DNA of 61,360 bases from positions 1 to 61,360 of the forward strand of contig JAQWKP010000001.1 of assembly GCA_029247785.1 (NCBI GenBank). The letters run 5' to 3'. This DNA is from Novosphingobium sp. Its GTDB lineage: Bacteria > Pseudomonadota > Alphaproteobacteria > Sphingomonadales > Sphingomonadaceae. This document shows positions 56,033 through 61,360 of the stretch, piece after piece. Position numbers and translations under genes: made by a program. The stretch's first letter is position 1. Each line of letters starts with the position of its first letter. The notes beneath the pieces are model-generated. The model was not told the origin of the DNA. It saw nothing but the letters and a program-made list of their open reading frames with translations, and did not search any database.

Positions 56033-57115
56033 TTGAGCTGTCAGTCGGATAGAAGGCCAGCGTATCTCGTGAATCTTGAAAATAGTCAGAACTACTACGG
56101 CAAGGTCCTGGGTTCCTCGGACGATTTGCGCAGCGACGCTTGCTGCACGGTCGATGCAATGCCGCCCGCCATCCAGCAAGCGCTGCGCAATGTCCATGAG
56201 GAGGTGCGTGCGCGTTACTTCGGTTGCGGCCTTGTCGTGCCCCAGGCGATTGAAGGAGCGGCGGTTCTCGATCTTGGTTCAGGCTCCGGACAGGACGCTT
56301 ATCTCCTGTCTCAATTCGTCGGCGAGGCGGGGTCGGTTACAGGCGTCGACGCCACGCCTGAGCAGCTGGAAGTGGCTGAGCGCCACAGCGACTGGCATCG
56401 CGAGCGCTTCGGCTATGCGCGCTCAAATCTGCGCTTTGTCGAGGGCGATATCGAGCGACTCGGCGAGTTGGGGCTGCCTGAAAGCCATTTCGACGTGATC
56501 GTCTCGAACTGCGTCATCAATCTGGTTGCTGACAAGTCTGCCGTATTCGCCGCTGCCCATCGGCTATTGAAGCCCGGCGGCGAGCTCTATTTCTCCGATG
56601 TCTATGCCGATCGGCGCGTGCCGAGTCACTTGCTGGACGATCCGGTGCTGCATGGCGAGTGCCTGTCTGGAGCGCTCTATTGGGGTGATTTCAATGCGCT
56701 TGCGAAGAAGGCAGGCTTTGCCGACCCGCGCCTTGTCACACATCGTCCGCTGGCAATCGGCGATCCCCAGATTGCGGCGAAGCTGGAAACAGTCAAATTT
56801 CACTCGGCAACTTACCGGCTGTTCAAGCTCGATGACCTTGAACCGCAATGCGAGGACTACGGCCAGGCGGCAAGCTACAAGGGCACCGTCGCAGGGTCGG
56901 AGCAGGTCTTCGAACTCGATGCTCATCACCATATCGAGGCGGGCCGCTTCTTCCGCATCTGCGGCAATAGCTGGCGGATGCTCGCCGATACGCGCTTCGC
57001 GCCGCATTTCGATTTTCTCGGCGATTTCTCCCGCCATTTCGGGATTTTCCCCGGATGCGGAACACTGATGCCGTTCGTCGAGGACAATGCCGTGCAATCG
57101 GACGGCTGTTGCTGA
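56033..57115 (+). CDS. arsM: ArsM-like arsenite S-adenosylmethyltransferase (true start possibly GTG near 56068)
   Basis: 'NYYGKVLGSSDDLRSDACC', SAM motif 'VLDLGSGSGQDAYLLSQFVG', 'DVIVSNCVINLVADK', 'HGECLSGALYWGDF', C-terminal 'SDGCC'. Confidence 0.88.
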   Translation: MSCQSDRRPAYLVNLENSQNYYGKVLGSSDDLRSDACCTVDAMPPAIQQALRNVHEEVRARYFGCGLVVPQAIEGAAVLDLGSGSGQDAYLLSQFVGEAGSVTGVDATPEQLEVAERHSDWHRERFGYARSNLRFVEGDIERLGELGLPESHFDVIVSNCVINLVADKSAVFAAAHRLLKPGGELYFSDVYADRRVPSHLLDDPVLHGECLSGALYWGDFNALAKKAGFADPRLVTHRPLAIGDPQIAAKLETVKFHSATYRLFKLDDLEPQCEDYGQAASYKGTVAGSEQVFELDAHHHIEAGRFFRICGNSWRMLADTRFAPHFDFLGDFSRHFGIFPGCGTLMPFVEDNAVQSDGCC

Positions 57116-58200
57116 ACATTCTCGTCACCGGCGCCGCCGGGCTGGTCGGTGGCGAAGTCTGTGCGCAATTGTGCCGCGATGGCCACCAGGTAACCGCCTT
57201 GGTGCATCGCAATCGCAATGTCCGGGGCAATGACGGTGCGCAGGTGCCGGTTGCCGGGATTATTCCTGTCGATGTCACTTTGCCACAATTCGGTCACGAT
57301 GACGCAAACTGGTCACGGCTGGCGGAAGCGAGTGACGTGTTGATTCATTGCGCCGCCGTCACGCGCTTCGACCTGCCTGAGGCGGAATACCGCAAGGTCA
57401 ATATCGTCGGCACCGCCTATGCTATCGAACTGGCGCGATGCGCTGGTCTGAACTTGCTGCATGTCAGCACCGCCTACGTCTGCGGCGTGCGCGACGGGCT
57501 GATCCGCGAGATCGATCCCCTGCCGGAGAGCGGATTTGCCAATGCTTACGAGACCAGCAAGGCCGCAGCCGAGCAGCTGGTGAGGGCAAGCGGCCTGCCC
57601 TTCGTAATCGTCCGGCCGAGCATAATCGTCGGTGATAGTCGGACCGGGGCAATCCGCGACTTTGAAACTACCTATGCGGTGTTCAAGGCGATTGCGGAGG
57701 GGCGGATCGGCTCTTTGCCGTTCCGCAAGGGGGCGACGCTCGATTTCGTTCCAATCGACCATGTCGCTTCGTCGATTTCGGCGTTGTCCGTGCAATTTCC
57801 CAGGGTGGCACGTCAAACCGCGCACCTGGTATCAGGCCAGCCGATCACGGTTGAGGATTTCGTGGCCGCGATTGGCGACTTCCCGCAATTTCATGTTCCG
57901 GAACTGGTGGAGGCGCAAGATTTCGATCCTGGGCAGCTACTGCCGCTAGAGCGGCGTCTATTTATCCGGTTGGCGGGTCCCTATGCCAGTTACTTCCGAC
58001 GCGATCCGCGGTTTGACGCCAGCGGTTTGCACTCGATCACCGGCAAGGTCTGTCCAGCAACGGATGCGGCCTGGCTGCGCGGGTTGATCCGCTACTGCAT
58101 TTCCCGAGGTTTCCTGCCTGACGACGAACTCAGCGAATATCGGGATAGAGTTTCGCCAGCCGCTTGCGCGCGCCCAATGCCCACATCGCCCCTACCTTGA
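57109..58200 (+). CDS. NAD-dependent epimerase/dehydratase (extended SDR)
   Basis: 'ILVTGAAGLVGGEVCAQL', 'HVSTAYVCGVRDG', 'YETSKAAAEQLV'; TTG start overlaps the arsM stop (ttgctga). Confidence 0.88.
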   Translation: MLNILVTGAAGLVGGEVCAQLCRDGHQVTALVHRNRNVRGNDGAQVPVAGIIPVDVTLPQFGHDDANWSRLAEASDVLIHCAAVTRFDLPEAEYRKVNIVGTAYAIELARCAGLNLLHVSTAYVCGVRDGLIREIDPLPESGFANAYETSKAAAEQLVRASGLPFVIVRPSIIVGDSRTGAIRDFETTYAVFKAIAEGRIGSLPFRKGATLDFVPIDHVASSISALSVQFPRVARQTAHLVSGQPITVEDFVAAIGDFPQFHVPELVEAQDFDPGQLLPLERRLFIRLAGPYASYFRRDPRFDASGLHSITGKVCPATDAAWLRGLIRYCISRGFLPDDELSEYRDRVSPAACARPMPTSPLP

Positions 58201-58870
58201 GGTAAATCCAATTGGCCTTGAGCGGGCCCCAGGCAGCAATGCGGCGGTCGGAGCTGCGGACGATACGTGGCACCAATCGCACTTTGCCGAGACGGGCAAG
58301 CTTGATGCACAAATCGGCATCTTCCATCACCGGCATGCCCTGATCGCAGCCGCCAACCGCAAGAAAATCCTTCCGGCGAAAAAACATAGCATGGTCGCCA
58401 AACAGCAGGCGTACGCCGCGCAGGAACAGGTGCGGGCGAAACAGCATCGGCGCGTACCAAGTCTTGATCCAGTTGTGAAAGCTGGTGCCCCAACGGATCT
58501 TCTCGCCGCAGAGCAACGGGGTGAAACCGGCCAGCGCGACACGCCTGTCTGCCAGGACTTTCTCTATGACGGCAATTGCGTCCGTCGGCGGGATGGTGTC
58601 GGCATGGAGGACGCAGACGCTTTCCTTGGATGCTGTAGCGACACCGGCATTGATCTGGGATGCCCGGCCCCTGGGGGCGTCGACCAGTCGCCAGCCAGCC
58701 GCCCGGATGATGTCCTTGCTGGCATCGCTGCTGCCACCATCGACCGCGACAATCTCGGCGGGTGGCGGGTCGAGCTTTGCCAGACATTCGACAAGTTGCG
58801 GCAATGCCCGCTCCTCGTCGAGCACCGGTATGACCAGCGAAACGGGGCTCACTCCAACAGCTCCGGCCAT
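58130..58870 (-). CDS. TIGR04283-like glycosyltransferase 2 (rSAM/selenodomain- or arsenosugar-associated)
   Basis: 'VSLVIPVLDEERALPQLVECLAKL', 'EIVAVDGGSSDASKDII', 'VCVLHADTIPP', 'FGDHAMFFRRKDFLAVGGCDQGMPVMEDADL'. Confidence 0.9.
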   Translation of the reverse strand: MAGAVGVSPVSLVIPVLDEERALPQLVECLAKLDPPPAEIVAVDGGSSDASKDIIRAAGWRLVDAPRGRASQINAGVATASKESVCVLHADTIPPTDAIAVIEKVLADRRVALAGFTPLLCGEKIRWGTSFHNWIKTWYAPMLFRPHLFLRGVRLLFGDHAMFFRRKDFLAVGGCDQGMPVMEDADLCIKLARLGKVRLVPRIVRSSDRRIAAWGPLKANWIYLKVGAMWALGARKRLAKLYPDIR

Positions 58871-59427
58871 TGGGCAAGGTCTTCAGGTCGATCGATATCT
58901 CCAAGCACGGGAAGTAGTGCCGGTTCGATTCCATTTGCCTCAAGCCGCCGCAGCGTTTCGGGCAGAACCTCTGGCGTGCTCCAGGCCATGGCGCTGAAAG
59001 CGAAGGGAATGGGGCGAGTAAAGCCGATCAGGTAATAGCCTCCGTCGCTGGCCGGGCCAATTACCGCCTCGTGGCTTTCAAGCGCAACGCGGGCCTGGCG
59101 CAGCATCTTGTCGTCAAGCGCCGGTGCGTCGCTGCCGATGATAATCGCCGGAGCAGGCACGCGCGCGAGCCTCTCGCCAAGATCGCCTCCGCCCTGCTGG
59201 GCAATCTCATGGCCATCTCCGCAAAGCGCGACGAACGCTTCGCGTGATCCCCCTGTGACTCGCAACTCGATTTCCAATCCGCTCTTTGTCGCGTTGGCGA
59301 GAGTGTTTTCGAGGAGCCGTGCATAAAGCCGCGCCGCCCCATCTGGCCCCAGCGCTGGGATCAGCCTGGTCTTGGCCTTTCCGGCTTCGGGAAAACGGGC
59401 AAAAATGGTCAGGCGCGGTTGAGGCAT
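58849..59427 (-). CDS. TIGR04282-like glycosyltransferase (DUF2064; rSAM/selenodomain- or arsenosugar-associated)
   Basis: 'LTIFARFPEAGKAKTRLIPALGPDGAARLYARLLE', 'IIIGSDAPALDDKMLRQA', 'VIGPASDGGYYLIGF'. Confidence 0.92.
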   Translation of the reverse strand: MPQPRLTIFARFPEAGKAKTRLIPALGPDGAARLYARLLENTLANATKSGLEIELRVTGGSREAFVALCGDGHEIAQQGGGDLGERLARVPAPAIIIGSDAPALDDKMLRQARVALESHEAVIGPASDGGYYLIGFTRPIPFAFSAMAWSTPEVLPETLRRLEANGIEPALLPVLGDIDRPEDLAQWPELLE

Positions 59428-59480
59428 GGATTGGTTCTTAGCGGCTCGACGGATAGCTGCCCATCCGCCATGGTCAGGGC

Positions 59481-60278
59481 ATGCGCAGGATCCTTCGTAC
59501 AGCCTTGTTCGTGGCCGCAGGTGCTGCGGTTACGGCGCTCGCCGTCTCGGAGCGCAAACGCCCCTTGCGCCGTCGGACCAAGGTAACTGCGCCGCGCACG
59601 GCGGCGAACCTTGCCCTGGGGGCAAGTTGTGCGGCAGTGATCCAGGCAGTCGAGGAACCGCTATGCCGTGCTATCGCGCGCAGCAATGAAGCGCAGAACG
59701 CCGGTTTCGCCGGGTCGTTCCCAAGGCGGCTGAGGCTTCTCGCTGGGCTCGCTGCGATGGATTACGGCTTCTACCTTTGGCATGTTGCGACCCATAAAGT
59801 GCCGTTGTTGTGGCGCTTTCACCGGGTTCACCATGTCGATCCCGATCTCGATATGTCGACGGCAGTCCGCTTTCACACGCTGGATATGCTTGTCTCACTG
59901 CCCTGGAGATTGGCGCAGGTGCGGTTGAGTGGGGTTGGCCCAAAGGCGCTCACTCTGTGGCGACATTTCTTCAACGCCTCGATCCTGTTCCATCACGCCA
60001 ATCTGTGCCTGTCAGGGCGCTGGGACGACCGTCTTTCGTGGCTACTGACCACGCCGGAAATGCACGGTGTCCACCATTCCGCAGCCAGGGCCGAACGGGA
60101 CAGCAATTGGTCGAGTGGCTTTAGCATCTGGGACCGGCTGCATGGGACCTTGCGAAACGATGTTACGCAAGGTGATCTCACGATCGGCCTCGATGACCCC
60201 TGTGCCAATGAGGATATTGCCTTTGTTCCGGCTCTGGCGGCGCCTTTCCGGCCCGATGATCAGCTTGACCAGTCCTGA
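59481..60278 (+). CDS. Sterol desaturase/fatty acid hydroxylase superfamily membrane protein
   Basis: His boxes 'HVATHKVPLLWRFHRVHHVD', 'LLTTPEMHGVHHSA'; hydrophobic N-terminus. Confidence 0.9.
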   Translation: MRRILRTALFVAAGAAVTALAVSERKRPLRRRTKVTAPRTAANLALGASCAAVIQAVEEPLCRAIARSNEAQNAGFAGSFPRRLRLLAGLAAMDYGFYLWHVATHKVPLLWRFHRVHHVDPDLDMSTAVRFHTLDMLVSLPWRLAQVRLSGVGPKALTLWRHFFNASILFHHANLCLSGRWDDRLSWLLTTPEMHGVHHSAARAERDSNWSSGFSIWDRLHGTLRNDVTQGDLTIGLDDPCANEDIAFVPALAAPFRPDDQLDQS

Positions 60279-61360
60279 CCGGCCTCATTGCGGGTCAGCG
60301 AATACATCGGAAAGGTGCCGTAGTCCTTGGCGAGGCTGATTCGTCCGACGTAGCGGCAGCGAAATTCCTCTGGCGATTCAAGCGCCAGGATTGCAGCTAA
60401 AGGCTCGGTAACGAAGACTGCGCCGGGAGGTGTGACAGGCTCGATCCGTGCCGCTCGCGAGACTTCGGTGCCATAGTAGTTCACACGGCCGGTGATCCGA
60501 TCGTCGGTGCGAAAAGCCGGGCCGAAATGAGCGCCGATGCGCATGCCGCCACAGTTGTCGAGACCGAGCCTGCTATAGTCAAAGTTTCGCAAACGGTCCT
60601 GCAGGTCGAGGGCGATCCTGGCGGCATCGGCTGCACTGGAAGCGACCGCATAGAGCGCATCGCCCCAGCTGTTCTGCGTCAGAACTGTGGATCTGTGATC
60701 CTCGATCACATCGGCAATGCTTCCCATCACTCCGTCCCAGAAGATCGGAAGGACTGTTTCGGTAAGCTTGGAGAAACCGGGAAAGTCGGTGAATAGCATG
60801 GCGGCCAGCACACGCTCGTGAGGCAAGGCATCGGGAGATGGTGGACGTGCCAGATTGCGGCTAATTCCGCTGGGCTCAAGGACTCGAGACTCGCCCGCCA
60901 GCTTACGCCATATCGCGACGTCGCCTCCTGTGCCACCGGCTCCGCGCGCGGCTTGTCCATCCCACAGTGCCAGCTGCAACGGCTTGTTCCCGAGATGCTG
61001 GGAGCGCAGCTTGGCCAGACCCATGGCGACCCGACTGCCATAGGCGAATTGTTCGGGATCTCCGACATAGGCCATTTCGGTGGCCATTGTCAGGCTGGCT
61101 GCGGCATCGAGGCATCGTTTGAAGCGGGGAACCCAGCTCTCCCCAGCAGGACGGAGCGATTGCTCGATGAAATCGTCAACAGCAAAGGGCAGTACGATGT
61201 TGAGTTCAGCGCCGCGTGCCAACACGGCCTCGGCGACTAGAAGATCGGCTCCTGCCGCCAGCGCTCCGAAGGCAATGCCGACATTGCGTTCATCAAGCCA
61301 ATCATCGATCTGCTGTCTCAATCCGGCTTCGATCTGCGCATCACCGGCGAAGATATGGCC
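60260..61360 (-). CDS. Class III adenylate/guanylate cyclase domain protein with N-terminal SLOG-like Rossmann domain; 5' end beyond window
   Basis: Frame open to the window edge (GHIFAGDAQIEAGL-RQQIDDWLDERNVGIAFGALAAGADLLVAEAVLARGAELNIVLPF); cyclase 'AAMLFTDFPGFSKLTE', 'LTQNSWGDALYAVASSAADAA', 'RIGAHFGPAFRTDD'. Confidence 0.85.
   Translation of the reverse strand, partial: GHIFAGDAQIEAGLRQQIDDWLDERNVGIAFGALAAGADLLVAEAVLARGAELNIVLPFAVDDFIEQSLRPAGESWVPRFKRCLDAAASLTMATEMAYVGDPEQFAYGSRVAMGLAKLRSQHLGNKPLQLALWDGQAARGAGGTGGDVAIWRKLAGESRVLEPSGISRNLARPPSPDALPHERVLAAMLFTDFPGFSKLTETVLPIFWDGVMGSIADVIEDHRSTVLTQNSWGDALYAVASSAADAARIALDLQDRLRNFDYSRLGLDNCGGMRIGAHFGPAFRTDDRITGRVNYYGTEVSRAARIEPVTPPGAVFVTEPLAAILALESPEEFRCRYVGRISLAKDYGTFPMYSLTRNEAGQDWSS

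Noticed and set aside
1-61360. tRNA/rRNA genes, prophage, insertion sequences
   Set aside because: No convincing tRNA or rRNA sequence, transposase, integrase or phage structural genes seen in the ORF track or by reading.

Overview
61.4 kb of GC-rich alphaproteobacterial DNA. Gene content and order (DUF1465/RcdA, YdcH/DUF465, PtsP, RodZ-like, PVADH-like dehydrogenase) suggest Sphingomonadales; this is inference, no rRNA is present. Mostly chromosomal core: uppP, PPK2, rpmG, lolA-like, xth, ribA, nadA, glpK, ptsP, tilS, glk; a phosphate regulon (phoR-porin-pstSCAB-phoU-phoB); an orphan virB2-virB11 pair; ppx-ppk1; two oxidoreductase-rich accessory blocks; and a tightly overlapped biotin operon (bioF-hydrolase-bioC-bioD-bioA). 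The best candidate for an under-described system is 51.3-60.3 kb: an ArsM-like arsenite methyltransferase next to both 'arsenosugar'-type glycosyltransferases (TIGR04282/TIGR04283-like), an unusual radical SAM protein, a mercuric-reductase-like flavoprotein, an extended SDR, a sterol-desaturase-family di-iron membrane enzyme and a stand-alone molybdopterin oxidoreductase. I suggest a variant arsenosugar/arsenolipid pathway. Non-coding signals: a dispersed palindromic repeat family with a compensatory base change between copies, a probable suhB/alpha-r8-like sRNA, a four-unit 11-bp PHO-box array, and a palindrome upstream of ppk1. Family names come from motif recognition by eye; no database search was run.
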